Part shown: positions 1 through 10,257 of the stretch, piece by piece
Position numbering within the stretch: position 1 is the first letter of the stretch
Layout of the letters: every line of letters starts with the position of its first letter
DNA from: Chara braunii
Taxonomy: Eukaryota; Streptophyta; Charophyceae; Charales; Characeae
NCBI GenBank assembly: GCA_003427395.1
Contig: BFEA01000016.1
Span: forward strand, 552,867 to 606,711
Direction: 5' to 3'
DNA length: 53,845 bases
Position numbers and translations under genes: made by a program
Notes under the pieces: model-generated
What the model was told of the DNA's origin: nothing
Database searches by the model: none
The model's input: the letters and a program-made list of their open reading frames with translations, nothing else

Positions 1-439
1 GGGTAAGGGCAGTCCAGTTGTGCGTATTCTATCTATTATTTAGGCAGATCAGATACACTCTTCTATTCAGGTGAGTCTGATCGTATGCCATAGGTGAGGG
101 GGTTTATTAAAGGGAAAGAACTGAATNATCTAANGAACTACTTGGGCAAATTGANGTGNGATTGTNAGAGATGCTTGTTTATGCATGCCTATGGGCTCTC
201 ACTTGGGGCGTCTTTTTGATAGGATAGTTGCTTTANATGCTCACCAAGTGNTAGAGCCNCAGGTAGGTCAGATGGATGATGGGAGGGGGAACTTGGGATG
301 AAGATAGGACTGACCCTCCTAAGAAGTAGGGTCAATGCTAACCCACAATCTCACCTGAGGTTGTGCGAACTGTNATTGATCCTGAGTNATCAAGCNNGTG
401 TCAGGAGTTNGTCCCAAGTGTAGCCTTGNTTGTNTTTTC

Positions 440-615
440 ATCTTTCANCTTCGTATAAATCTTGGCAGCCTCNTGCTCCTACGGGAAGCGCTACCGAAAT
501 TTCTACAAATCTGAAAGAGTTAGTCATTTTGAGCTTGTAGAAATTCTGAAAAGGCACTTTTCCTACGGGAAGCGCTGCCGAAATTTCGTAGAATTTGAGG
601 AGTTANAATGTTTTT
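440..615 (+). repeat. Hairpin array A, copy 1 (two units visible)
   Basis: Two units of the recurring motif TATAAATCTTGGCA ... GCTACCGAAATTTCTAC. The left arm pairs with the right arm, and a CTCCTACGGGAAG-type middle segment lies between them. The same units occur in M2 (7281-7790) and in reverse in M3, M4 and M5. Confidence 0.6.
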
Positions 616-819
616 CAGCCAGAAGTTACTTAACAGATCTATNCTGACTAGAGGAGATACTTAGTGAGTTGATACTAGTAGAGGAACTAGGATACGACTA
701 GGGGGAATGTTTTCCCCTTGGCACAGGCATAAGTAGTACTCGTTTTTTGGCGTGTACTGTGATGCAGGTTTCCGTGTTGTCGCTTGAAGGCTTGATCTGT
801 TCAGCCTTTTCCTTCGAAA

Positions 820-990
820 GATCACTCTTCTGTTATCACTGATAACAGGTCGGTTGCCGAACCGTCGGTTTACGACTCAACCCCAATTCACCCTCAATAC
901 TCAACCTAAAGAGGCTTTAGCCCTGGTGTTTTTATTGTTTTGTTGAGGTTTCACCCGGACTTTTATTGAATGGNCATTTAACAGAGGTAC
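820..990 (+). repeat. CTGTTATC hairpin module, copy 1
   Basis: Perfect 8-bp stem CTGTTATC / GATAACAG at 830-848, followed by a TCGGTTGCCGA mini-hairpin and a conserved stretch ending near TTTTATTGAATGGNCATTT. The module is also found at 8050-8220 and, reversed, at about 13540-13700, 20690-20840 and 36310-36480. Confidence 0.65.
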
Positions 991-1489
991 TCAGTATTTA
1001 TTTATGGTCGGTTGGCTGGAGGTTAGGGCTTGCCTGGCTAAAGCAAGGGGTATGAGTGTGGAGGTTGGTTGGAGTTGACTNCGTGTAGTGCATGAATCTT
1101 TGNTTGACTCTCTGATGTGATTGCATGTACGTGTGAGAGAGTCTCGTTGGATTTATGTTGAGTGATACTGCTTGGATTCAGATGGGCAAACCACATAACT
1201 GTCNTGAGAGTGAACTACCCCACAACCCTTTGTTTGAGTGAGACTGTTTTATCCCCGTCCTGCTGAAGTTATAATCTAAGTAGGCGTACGCTCACAGAGC
1301 TAATCCCGNCAATGCCTCTTCTAGTGATATTAAGNGTGCTTGTTNTATCCTTGTTGGGATTTCTTTGGTGGAACGATAAAGCTCCGGGCGNAAGGGTTAG
1401 CGTGTCGCTGGTGGTGCGTCAGACAACTCACCACCGCTCCTAATTCCTTCCTGCCCTAGAGGTCGTCTTACCCCGCACCCTTTGGGACA

Positions 1490-2410
1490 CCTAAGGGTGC
1501 AGAAGACGAAAATGCCCTCAGGCCTGTTGTGCGCTCGCCAAAGGGTTACCTCCCCTTAGCGCGCCCCTCAGCCAACGCCTGAGCGTCGGATGCAACCCCA
1601 TGACTCAAGATAGGCCATTTGGGTATGGGCACCGCATAATGCGCCGTCATCACAGATACTCACGTAGAGCTACATAATGAATTGGTGTGTGCGGGTACTG
1701 CGCCTGCGCAATCTTTATACTAAGTCCATGCGCGCAGCACTCGCCGATTCTCGCACTGAAAGTTATGGGTCAGGCGGCGAGACCAAAAGCGCGGTGTGGC
1801 CGATAGACTCAAGGGGGGGTCGGTATCGCGAAGCGACACTTGGGCGGAGGACTAGTCCCAGTCGGCCTATGGGAGTCCGTGTACGGGCCTCACTATCCCG
1901 GACATCGGATAGCCTACGGGTAGGACTTTGGGCCTCCTCCGCACACGTGTTGTTTGGGCTTGCCTACCCCTTTCATTCTAGGAGGCCACTAAACTAATGA
2001 GAGCTGAAGTGAGTTTTCGTTTTGAATTTTCATGGTTGGAAGTTATAGTCCATGGCAACCATCAAAGTCAAACCCCTTGATGCTTGACCGCCACGACAGC
2101 TTAAAAGTTGTCTACTCAACCCCTCTGCCCCGGGTGTAGAAGAGGGTGTGGTCTTCAACCGCACACGGCGGTTGTTTGGCGTCGAGAGGTTACCCCTGCA
2201 AAGCGTCTGTCAGCCGAACGCAACCCCTTAGATTATCAAGGGCCGCGAGGCTACGAGTACCACATAGTACCCCATCAGCGCGAACGATTGCGGGTGTCCG
2301 CATGGCTGGTTGAGATAAGAAGGCCACCCGTTTGCTCGACTTTTATATGGAAGTCCGGCGCGCGATACTTACCTGATTCTCGTCGCCTAAAGTTATGGGT
2401 CAGATACTGA
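1490..2410 (+). repeat. Subterminal module R2b, tandem duplicate
   Basis: Two diverged tandem copies, each ending in a block of the type TTTATACTAAGTCC ... AAAGTTATGGGTCAG (ends near 1775 and 2403). M2 has the same tandem pair. M4 and M5 carry reverse copies. No coding potential is recognisable. Confidence 0.5.
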
Positions 2411-2525
2411 AGGGACTAGGAGTTGTTGCGTCGTGGCGTTGTGTGTGGTGTTTGTTTGTGTGTGTTTTATGTGTTATAAGTGGTAGGTGTGAGTGTTGTG
2501 GTGTAACGCATGGTGTGTGTAGTGC

Positions 2526-2920
2526 ATCCCAGTCGACCAGCGTCGAGTCGCGTTTGGGACTTCAGCCCCCCAGTACGGCGGCTCGCGTACGGGTTCGATT
2601 CTTGGGTGTTCGACCGCGCGTAACCCCCTATGCTACAACGAACGAGAAACGCCCTCGGCAAGGCCACCTTTGGAATTCCATACGAAAGCTTTCGCATGTG
2701 GTTCAGTAGCTCGGCAGGGATACGCCCACCTAAGGGATGGTGACAGCTCCCGCAGGTGGAGGTAGGCGGTGCCTCGCTTGACTCCGTCCTGTCGTAGGGG
2801 CTCGCGAGAGGTACGGCTGGCGCACTCGGCCGGAGCGGCAAACGCTCTCCGCGACTAGTCCTGCCAAATCTTGCGTGACGCGGCCGGGAGGGTCCCCGTG
2901 GGGGACCGATGCGCTCGACA
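2526..2920 (+). repeat. Terminal module TM, right end of M1
   Basis: A block of about 395 bp beginning near ATCCCAGTCGACC and ending ACCGATGCGCTCGACA. It contains a B-box-like GGTTCGATTC near 2602, the stretch AACGAACGAGAAACGCCCTC and the stretch GGGGCTCGCGAGAGGTA. Related copies lie at 9568-9991 (+), 11728-12048 (-), 12053-12444 (-), 34959-35392 (-) and 42612-43045 (+). Confidence 0.65.
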
Positions 2921-2973
2921 CCGGGGATGTCCGGGTGGCCTTCGAAAAAATGCAAAGGGGGGCCACTACGGGT

Positions 2974-3049
2974 GATTCCTTCGGGACACCCATTGAGGTT
3001 GAGGCTAAACAGAGAGGGCTCGTACGACCCCTATGTGGGGTGAGGCACG
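2974..3049 (+). pseudogene. U6 snRNA-derived unit 1
   Basis: Starts with ATTCCTTCGGGACACCC (U6 5' hairpin), retains ACAGAGA at 3009-3015 and ends with a TGAGGCACG remnant of the 3' part. The region equivalent to ATTAGC is scrambled. Confidence 0.65.
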
Positions 3050-3157
3050 AAAGGCCTGGGGATGAACTCGGACGCGAGCCGGGTCAGGTGCACGCGCGAG
3101 AGCAAGGGGGAGGCCGAATGGCCGTCGGAAGACCTGCGGGGCATCGCCCCGGCCGAA

Positions 3158-3230
3158 GTCCTTCGGCACATCCGTTAAAATTGGAATAATACAGAGAGGA
3201 TTTGCAAGGCCCCCACGTGATGCTGACACG
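3158..3230 (+). pseudogene. U6 snRNA-derived unit 2
   Basis: GTCCTTCGGCACATCCGTTA followed by AAATTGGAATAATACAGAGA and CTGACACG. This is among the best-preserved 5' halves, with ACAGAGA at 3191-3197. The downstream catalytic stretch is altered. Confidence 0.75.
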
Positions 3231-3327
3231 TATAAACCCCAAAGGAGGCGCCAGGTTCGTGTGCCGAAGTAGGGTGGGGTCGCATCCGTACGGAGTTGGG
3301 AAGTTGTGGGGCACTGCCCCGGCCTAA

Positions 3328-3406
3328 GTTCGTCGGGATGTCCGTTAAAACTGGCGTGATACGGAGGAGGTTCGCCCGACTACTGTGCCTAAGGATGGCA
3401 TGTGCC
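3328..3406 (+). pseudogene. U6 snRNA-derived unit 3
   Basis: GTTCGTCGGGATGTCCGTTA, then AAACTGGCGTGATACGGAGG and CTAAGGATGGCATG. The ACAGAGA box is mutated (ACGGAGG), so splicing function is not expected. Confidence 0.6.
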
Positions 3407-3498
3407 AAAGTCCGGGAGTAAAACCGGACGTGGGCCGGACTAAGGGCGTGCAAAAGGTGGCGAGAGGGGGTAAGCAGGCCGAGTGGCCTTTGGTGCCG

Positions 3499-3542
3499 TG
3501 GCAGGGAGGTTAGCTCATGGTCGCCGTGCAAGGGTGATATCC
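3499..3542 (+). pseudogene. U6 snRNA-derived unit 4 (central fragment)
   Basis: GGCAGGGAGGTTAGCTCATG followed by GTCGCCGTGCAAGGGTGATA resembles the central box-plus-ATTAGC region of U6. The 5' hairpin is not recognisable. Confidence 0.5.
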
Positions 3543-3718
3543 CAGGGGCCTGGAATGAACCCGGACGCGGGTTGCACCGGGTGTGTGTAAATAAGAAAGG
3601 GGACAGGTCCGAACAGTTGCTGGAGTTAAGGTGGTAGGTGCCTGAACCGGGGCCCGAAAGGAGGCCAGGTTCGTGCAGGGATAGCAGAACAGAAGGAGGA
3701 ATTACTGCGGGAGGAATC

Positions 3719-3785
3719 GTTCGGGGAAAGTTTGTTACGCCGGGAAGATTAGCACGGCCCCTGCGCAAGGATGGAGCATAAGGAT
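3719..3785 (+). pseudogene. U6 snRNA-derived unit 5 (best conserved core)
   Basis: Carries GAAGATTAGCACGGCCCC followed by TGCGCAAGGATG, nearly identical to the invariant U6 catalytic core. The upstream half is degraded and has no ACAGAGA. Confidence 0.75.
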
Positions 3786-3929
3786 TTGGAAAGAAGCCGG
3801 ACGCAGGTTGCACCGGGTACATACAGATAAACGGGGAGGCGGGGGGGGGGGGGCGATCAGATCATCCCGTGGTTGGGTCCTCCCGGCGGCTGCCCGTGGC
3901 GGTAGTGGAGAGGGGCCAGTCGGCACGAA

Positions 3930-4003
3930 GTCCTTCGAGACTTCTGTTAAAATTGGAACGATGCAGAGAAGATTAGCCTAGCTCCTACGACCAGGCAGGG
4001 CAT
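3930..4003 (+). pseudogene. U6 snRNA-derived unit 6
   Basis: GTCCTTCGAGACTTCTGTTA, then AAATTGGAACGATGCAGAGA and AGATTAGCC. The 5' two thirds are close to U6, with GCAGAGA at 3963-3969 in place of ACAGAGA. The 3' part decays into unrelated sequence. Confidence 0.75.
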
Positions 4004-4785
4004 ATAAATCTTGAGGGTAGCTCAGGTTTCTTTTATTGTTATTTTCTTTTCTCTATCGCGGTCGTTTTGTCGGAGACGAGAATCACCGGATCGGGCGCTG
4101 CCAGGCAACCTGTTGAGCGGCCGCAGGAAACTGAGGAAAGCGCTGGGCGGGGTGCCGTTGACGTCAACGGGGTCGAGCGAAGAACGAAGGGGTGAATTGG
4201 GATGGGAAGCTGCGGCAGGTGCACGCGGCGCAGCGGACTCGGAGGTGTCGGAGAGGCGAGGTCGGGGCGCAGTGAGGAGGGGGCTCTAGGCCAGGGCGAA
4301 CGTGACTATGAAGCCAGATTTGGAGAAAAGTCAGTAAAGCAGGGGAGTGAAATGATATTGAAAAAGGGGGAAAGGAATCAGTGAGATGCCGATGTACATA
4401 GCCGGTCACCGGTGGTAGGTTCTTTCGAGCTTGGTCGTCTTGCTGATCAAAAAGGGGGGGCGGTGAGGTGCTGCGAAGTGGGTGGTGTTCGCGGACCTAC
4501 CCTGCAGGATGGCGGGAGATCCGCCCTCGCTCTGTTTGTCGAACGAGAAGCAAGCGGGGGCAGAGCTGGGACGGACGAGCGGGCCTACCTACTAAGACGC
4601 GCCAGGCCCCGTGCTGGTAAAGGGATTCGACTTTGCCTCTGCATCTTGTCCGACCTGGGGATTTAGTCGGACCACGCTCATCCGACGACAGTGATAGCCA
4701 TGGTGATTGCGAAGGTATCGATCCACGTACCACTGATAAGATTGCTCCAGGTCTGAGGGGCGACGGGTTGAAGACGTAGGCTCGG
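4004..4785 (+). other. Region without recognised gene
   Basis: GC-rich sequence between the U6 array and a tRNA-like segment. Short frames exist but none has recognisable domains. Confidence 0.4.
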
Positions 4786-4786
4786 A

Positions 4787-4858
4787 GTCAATGACCAAGC
4801 TTAGTTGGTTAAACGCTCGAGTCGTGTTCGGAAGGTCTTGGGTTCAACCCCCACGGCC
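4787..4858 (+). repeat. tRNA-like segment with A and B boxes
   Basis: GCTTAGTTGGTTAAACGC resembles a tRNA A box and D arm, and GGTTCAACCCC about 45 bases later resembles a B box and T loop. The acceptor arms do not pair well, so this is more likely a SINE head or tRNA relic than a working tRNA gene. Confidence 0.4.
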
Positions 4859-4964
4859 CTCTTGGGCATCAACAGGCTGTTTTCTAGCAAGGTGACAACA
4901 GGCCAGCTGCGTGAGCTGCCGATCGGACTGTTAGCCAATGAGCTGACTGTCCTTTCGGCCTGCG

Positions 4965-5380
4965 CGATTATGGACTGTGGGCTGCGGACAGGAGGCTATG
5001 GACTGCAGACTGCGCACTACTGTGGACTGCGGGCCACTGTGTACCGCTGCTGCTACTGCTGATCTACATCGTTGTGTGCTGTTGCAAGGGCGGCCGCTGG
5101 GCACGCAGTCTTGCTGCCTTATGTTACTGTGCACTATTGCTCGCTGTGTACTGACGCTGTGCTTGCGGACTAAGTGCGGGCAACGACTGTTGTAGACTGT
5201 TCGCGTTTACTGTTGACCGTCGCCGTGCACGGCTGCGGCCTACGGCTGGCTGGGCACAAGTTACACGGTTGCTGTGGACTGCGCCCGGACTGCTGATTGC
5301 GGGCGACTATGACTCCGGTTGTTGACCATCGCCGGATACAGCTGCTTCCTGCCGTTAGTGTTGCGTGTTCCTGCATACTA
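4965..5380 (+). repeat. Degenerate CTGYGGACTG-rich low-complexity stretch
   Basis: Irregular recurrences of GGACTGCGG, GCGGACT and GACTGTTG. A loosely comparable reverse-complement CAACAACCGCACGC-type stretch lies in M3 at about 16370-16560, so this may belong to the arm of M2. Confidence 0.35.
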
Positions 5381-5579
5381 CCATAGGAGGTGGCTGGTTG
5401 TTATGCGCTGCGGTGGATGGATGTAGGGGAGTGACCGGGCTGGAAGGGGGGGGGTTATTGCTGCAGATTGGGGGGTCATCAGGGGCGGGACATCAGCAGT
5501 TGATTCAGAATTGACCGAGCTGTCACATTGGCTACCACTTGTGGGGCCCTCAGGCGCTGAAGGATTGAAGACCCTCTCG

Positions 5580-5830
5580 AGCGAGTCTGAGTATATCTTC
5601 CCTGAATCTGAGAGTCTCAAACCTCCTCTCCCTGCCCTTCTTACTCTAAGTCTGGTCCTTTGGTTCTGAGAGGAAGGCGGCAGGCGGGCTTGTGACCCGT
5701 GAGCCGCGCCAAGGCCTTTGTGGGAGGTTCGCCCCACCGATTGCGGGAGCTCTGCCGGGACTCAGGAGGAGTCCTGGAGGCAGGGAACTGAGTGGTGATT
5801 CCCGGACTCCCTCTATAAACCCAGTTATAA
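5580..5830 (+). repeat. Module E of composite repeat M
   Basis: Contains CTTACTCTAAGTCTGG, AGCTCTGCCGGGACTC and CCTGGAGGCAGGGAACTG. Reverse copies are at about 15780-16110, 25450-25740 and 38575-38895, with AGCAGAGCTC and CGCAATCGGTGGG conserved. Sequence conservation is higher than in the surrounding arms. Confidence 0.6.
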
Positions 5831-6054
5831 CCCCTACTTGTACACCGTTCTACGGTTGACTGAGCGTATGGTGTGAACCCTGTATTTGATTTTGGGTTGA
5901 CTTTCGGGACATAAGTCAGACTAAAGTAAACGAACGTGTATGCAACCTCAGTTTCAGCCTTGTTGATTGTCTAAAAGCAGATTGTGAACAAAGGGGGTGC
6001 ATCTGGAGGAAGGTTGGGAGGAAGGCAGTATTGTGTGCAGTTTGACTGGGTCGT

Positions 6055-7015
6055 TAAGGCTGGAAGGTCTCCATAAGTTTGGGGAAGCCCAGCGCTTTGT
6101 TTATTTTGGTTTTGTGTGGAACAATTATGCCGCTCTATAAGTTTAGGTAGCCTGAGTGCTCTGAAGGTTGGGGAGTCCCCATAAGTTTGGGGAGACCCGG
6201 TGCTGTGAATTGTGTGGAGGGTCGGGACGCTCTATAAGTTTAGGTGACCTGACTACTTTGACTTGTGAGGGTTTGATTGTGGATGATTTTCAGGGACTCA
6301 GGGCGCTCTATAAGTTTAGTTACCTTGGGTTGCCTTGTTTTACTTGGAGGTTCTTTCAGTTTCTTTGATTCTGAACGAGGAGGTCTGAACCGCTCTATAA
6401 GTTTAGGTGGTTCAACCCTTCTCCTGTTTGTTATGAGGGGGTAATTCTAGTAGGGGGCAGACCGCTCTATAAGTTGAGGTGGCCTGGCCTACTGCCTCAT
6501 ATGGACTGGATCAGAGAGAAATGAATCTGACAGAGGATCAGACCGCTCTATAAGTTTANTTAGTCTGACCCAATGCCTCGCACATGTTGGAACCCAATGA
6601 CTATAATTTGGTTATATTGTACTACTATATTACTGGATCATAATAGGCCAGTCAGACCGCTCTATAAGTTTAGGTAGCCTTGCTATAGCTTATCATAACT
6701 GAAGAGAGTATAATTAAGAGGCATAACTGAATGTAAGCCTGGGAAGGCTGAGCAATGTTCTAAGTTGAGCGACCCAGCCTTATGTCCACTTTAAGATTAA
6801 GTTCAGAGAAATATATACAACTTGGCTATTTAAACAATTCAGGGCGGCTAGAATGGTCTAGTCATATGCCTAAAGAAGAGATAAATAGTTGTGTCCTCTG
6901 TTTGGTGTATATTTGGCTAAGTCAGATGCGCTNTATAAGTTTAGGTGATCTGACTTTAGGCCTGGTTAAGTTGGGCGCGCTCTATAAGTTCAAGTGGCCT
7001 GACCTATGCCTTATG
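6055..7015 (+). repeat. Stem-loop array B, copy 2
   Basis: About twelve irregularly spaced units with the conserved loop GCTCTATAAGTTTAGGT. Flanking arms differ between units but remain complementary: TGAACC/GGTTCA near 6385, TCAGAC/GTCTGA near 6537, AAGGCTG/CAGCCTT near 6747, AGTCAGAT/ATCTGACT near 6924. The unit near 6750 has loop TGTTCTAAGTTGAG, intermediate with the reverse-strand arrays of M3-M5 (loop CATTCAACTTAGAAACAATG). One ambiguous base each lies in two units. Confidence 0.75.
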
Positions 7016-7280
7016 TAAGTTGGGTATAAATGGGTAACTCACAGAGGGAGCATGAACTATTGCTTGCTAAGAACTTGGGGTTGGTGAGAGTACTTACCTT
7101 TGTGGTTTGGCCTGCATGTGACTGAGTGGGATTACTACTTGGTCTGGGTTTCAGGTTGACAGGTAGTTGTTTTAGAGGCTCGCCACGTGCTAGAGCAATA
7201 GGAGTTAGTTCAATTCCTGCATTTTCTGAGCTGATTTTATTTTACTTAGATCGATTCTTGCATTTTCTGAGACCCTTGGT

Positions 7281-7800
7281 TATACTTGGGTTTGTATAAA
7301 TTTTGGCAAGCTACTTTCTCTATGGAAAGCGCTGCCGAAATTTCTACAGGTTCAAGGAGTTAGTCAAATTTTTACTTGTCAAAAGTTCAAATTGTCTTTT
7401 TTTTGTATCTGACTAGGCAAAATTGGACTTTGAGAAGTTAAGGTTAGTTCCAAATTCGGAACTTAGCCTTGTATAAATTTAGGGAAAGCACTTTTCTAGA
7501 GGGAGTGCTGCCGAAATTTTTCCAAAACTGAGGAGTTAGTAAGATTTTGTCTGGGTTGAACTCGAGTTGCCTTTTGAGTTCGAATCTGACTTAGTATAAA
7601 TCTGGGAAGTCTCCCTTTCTAAAGGGAGTGCTGCCCAAATTTCTACTAATTCGGGGAGTCAGACAAAACTTGACTTTCCAGAGTTACAGATTATTTTTAT
7701 TTTTCATATTCGAGCGTATATAACTTTTGAAAAGACACTTTTCCTACGGGAAGGACTGCCGAAATTTTCTTAGTTTAAAGAAGTTAGATTATATTTTGGC
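7281..7800 (+). repeat. Hairpin array A, copy 2
   Basis: Four units about 110-150 bp apart. The outer stem differs between units but stays paired: CTTGTATAAATTT pairs with AAATTTCTACAGG in one, TTAGTATAAATC with AAATTTCTACTAA in another. The inner region (for example TCTCCCTTTCTAAAGGGAG) forms a second stem. Linkers share AGGAGTTAGTC. Confidence 0.7.
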
Positions 7801-8049
7801 AGGTGGCGATTCTGGTGATCCACTCTGTATAGGGGGGATTATACCATGATCCACCCTTACTTTGGGCCCTGCTTAAAGGTAGGTTCAGGCTTAGTCAGTA
7901 AGAGGGATCTTGGATGAGAATGTGTTATGGAGTTGTATTCTCCATACACTTATGATTTCAGCTTGGTGGTTGGCCTGCCTTGTGTTACAGGTCATCTTGA
8001 CCGTTTGATTCAGGATTTTGACTAGTGTCAGCTTGATCTTACAAGGATC

Positions 8050-8230
8050 ATCTTCTGTTATCACTGATAACAGGTCGGTTGCCGATTCGTCGGTCTACGA
8101 CTCAATTCCAACTCACTCTCCATACCCAACCTAAAAGGCTTTAGCCCTGGTGACTTTATTGTTTGTTAAGAATTTCACCCGGACTTTTATTGAATGGCCA
8201 TTTGACAAAGGTACTGAGTATTTAATTATG
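8050..8230 (+). repeat. CTGTTATC hairpin module, copy 2
   Basis: CTGTTATC / GATAACAG hairpin at 8055-8073 followed by GGTCGGTTGCCGATTCGTCG and a block ending in TTTTATTGAATGGCC. Nearly identical to 830-990. Confidence 0.65.
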
Positions 8231-8734
8231 GTTGGTTGAACAGGAGGTTGGGGTTTGCATGGCTAAAGCAAGGGGTATGAGTGCGGATATTGGTTTGGGT
8301 TGACCCCGTGTAGTGCGTGTTTTGTCGTTCGATTCTTGATGTGATTGCAGGTACGTCCTGTGGCTCGGATTTTGGATTTGGATTGCCTGCGATCCCTTAT
8401 ATATACATATGGTTGTGAGGAGTCCCACTGTGCCTGTGAGAAGTGATCGTCTCAACTCTATCTCCCTTATGCGTGTATGCTTGGGTGTACCTATGGTGGG
8501 TGTTCGCAATGCCTGAAGGGCCCCGCGTTAGAAGTCTGCTTAGAGGTTAAGACTGAGAGGCATAGGGAAAAACTTTCCTTTTGCTTGTTTGCTTCTTGGG
8601 GGGTTTCTTAGTCGGACGCTGGTCCTGGGTCGAGATTCAAGGTCCTTGTCCAGGACATCCCAAGCCCTAGACTCTGCAGGGGAGGAACTTCCCCTCGTAC
8701 AGAGCCTATCTGCATTGGTTGTTGAGACACCCAA

Positions 8735-9445
8735 CCCTAAAGGCGGAAATGTCGTGAGGGCCGAACAGCGTGTCCCTCAGCCGTTCAATATCGTGAGCGG
8801 TGACCCCTCACGATATATTCCTTCACCCACTCAATATCGCGAGGCCGGAACTGCGATTACCACGTATGACCGACATCGTATGGTTGGTATGTGATTGACC
8901 TGCAGCCGCGCGACTTTATACTAGAATCGTACGTGCGACGCTCCCCACACTAGCGTCTAAAGGTTATGGGATCAAAAGGGGCGCACACATTGCACGAACG
9001 CTTGGGATTATTAGATTTTCGTGGTTGGACGTTGTAGTCCGTGGCAGCTGTCAAAGTCAAACCCCTTGACTTCCACCCAAACCTGGAGTAGGACTTAACC
9101 CCAGGGCCGCATGAAACGACTACCACCACAGGTATGGACCTGTGTACCACCCACTCTGCACAGAGTGCAGAAGAGGGTGTGTGGTCTTCAACCGCGCATG
9201 GCGGTTGTCCAGCGTCGAGAGATTAACCCTCAAGGCGCATGTTAACCGACACTTGAGTGTCGAAGGCGACCCTCCAGATTAACGAGGACCGCACGAGTAT
9301 AGGTACTACATAACACCCCATCATTGCAACTGCTTGCATACGTTTGCGTTGCTAGTCGATATGAGTAGGCCCTTCGTCCGCGCGGTTTTATACTAAGTCC
9401 CACGCGAGACGCCCAGCCGGATTCCGCATCGGAAAGTTATGGGTT
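8735..9445 (+). repeat. Subterminal module R2b, tandem duplicate in M2
   Basis: Two diverged copies ending near 8960 and 9445. They include perfect hairpins ATATCGTGAG/CTCACGATAT (8788-8816) and CGACACT/AGTGTCG (9247-9262). The equivalents in M4 and M5 keep pairing with changed bases. Confidence 0.55.
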
Positions 9446-9567
9446 GGCTACCGAGGGGCTAGGAGCGTTGTCGCGTTGTTTGTGTTGTGTCATTTTGCGT
9501 GTGTGTGTGTGTTCCATTTTTTTTTTGTTCGTAAAGTGGTGTGCGCGTGGGGGGGGGGGGGGGGGGA

Positions 9568-9991
9568 TGCGTCCTAGTCGATCGACTACGGGCCACGCTT
9601 GGAACTTCAACCCCCAAGATGTCGGTTCGCGTGCGGGTCCGATAGGCGTGCTACCGCTCGTACTCCCTGTGCTACAGCGAACGAAAAACGCCCTCGGCTG
9701 GTCCACCTCTTCGATTGCAACTGATTAGCTATTGTACTGTGGACTGATAGCTCGGCGGGGATACGCCCACCGAAGGGAGGTGACAACTCTCGTAAGGTGG
9801 AGGTAAGATGTGCCTCGCGTAGGCCCTATCCTGTCGTAGGGGCTCGCGAGAGGTATGGCTGGCGCACTCGGTCGGAGCGGCCTAAGGAAGCTCCTCTTGT
9901 GTGTTCGTAACGAGGTTGGTCCAACTCCTGCGTGACGCGGCCGAGAGGGTCCCGCGTTGCCATGTGCGGTGCCGGACCGATGCGCTCAACA
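9568..9991 (+). repeat. Terminal module TM, right end of M2
   Basis: Aligns by eye with 2526-2920 over its length and ends ACCGATGCGCTCAACA. It is preceded by a GT-rich tract and a run of 18 G (about 9549-9566). Confidence 0.65.
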
Positions 9992-10257
9992 GCGGTGGTA
10001 TACAAGTTGCCATAAATTCTTGCCTTTGAAAAACACGTGGTAAAAAAAAAAATGTACAGATTATAAAGACTATATCACCAGCGGTCAAGTTTTTCGTGGG
10101 TATCTAGAAATCGTATTTTATTGTGAAAAATTAACAGTCTAAGTGAAATTGTCATAGCATGATAGAGACAAAAAACTGAAAGGATACGTGTGATATAAAA
10201 CCAAATTGATGTTATTGCCATAGCCTGCGGGCTTTGTTCTCTTCCAGAGCCTTTAAC

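Larger units (their letters stand above)
1..2920 (+). mobile_element. Composite repeat M, copy 1 (left part outside window)
   Basis: Non-coding repeat read on the plus strand, starting before the window. It shows, in order, hairpin array A units (about 440-610), the CTGTTATC hairpin (830-848), the subterminal module R2b in two tandem diverged copies (about 1490-1780 and 2150-2410), a GT-rich spacer and the terminal module TM ending in CCGATGCGCTCGACA at 2920. The same order recurs in M2 and, reverse-complemented, in M3-M5. No reading frame resembles a known protein. Many single ambiguous bases (n) between 127 and 1391 suggest that reads from similar copies were merged. Family unknown to me; repeat status is certain from the internal copies. 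Confidence 0.65.
2974..4003 (+). repeat. Tandem array of six U6-snRNA-derived units
   Basis: Six units, each carrying part or most of a U6 small nuclear RNA: a 5' CCTTCGG hairpin, a TTAAAATTGGAA stretch, an ACAGAGA-type box and an ATTAGC...CCCCTGCGCAAGGATG core. Units are separated by spacers that share a CCGGACGCGGGTTGCACCGG-type sequence. U6 cores start near 2974, 3158, 3328, about 3466, about 3703 and 3930. None is followed by the T-run expected of a Pol III terminator, and every unit is divergent, so these look like pseudogenes amplified together with their spacers. The U6 identity comes from remembered conserved U6 sequence. Confidence 0.75.
5380..9991 (+). mobile_element. Composite repeat M, copy 2
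   Basis: The most continuous plus-strand copy: module E (about 5580-5830), stem-loop array B (6055-7015), hairpin array A (7281-7790), CTGTTATC hairpin (8055-8073), tandem R2b (about 8735-9445), a GT/G-rich spacer (9498-9566) and TM ending at 9991. The left boundary is uncertain because the 28S-derived arm of M3-M5 is absent or unrecognisable. No coding frame with a known domain. Confidence 0.65.

Noticed and set aside
2467-3822. Long minus-strand open frames across the TM and U6 array
   Set aside because: GC-rich, stop-poor repeats produce them; they cross unit borders and match no family.
5378-5737. 119-codon minus-strand frame
   Set aside because: Overlaps module E, which is conserved at the DNA level with indels that would break the frame in other copies.
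6055-7015. TATAAG in array B as promoter TATA boxes
   Set aside because: The motif is the conserved hairpin loop and recurs every 50-110 bp; no gene follows.
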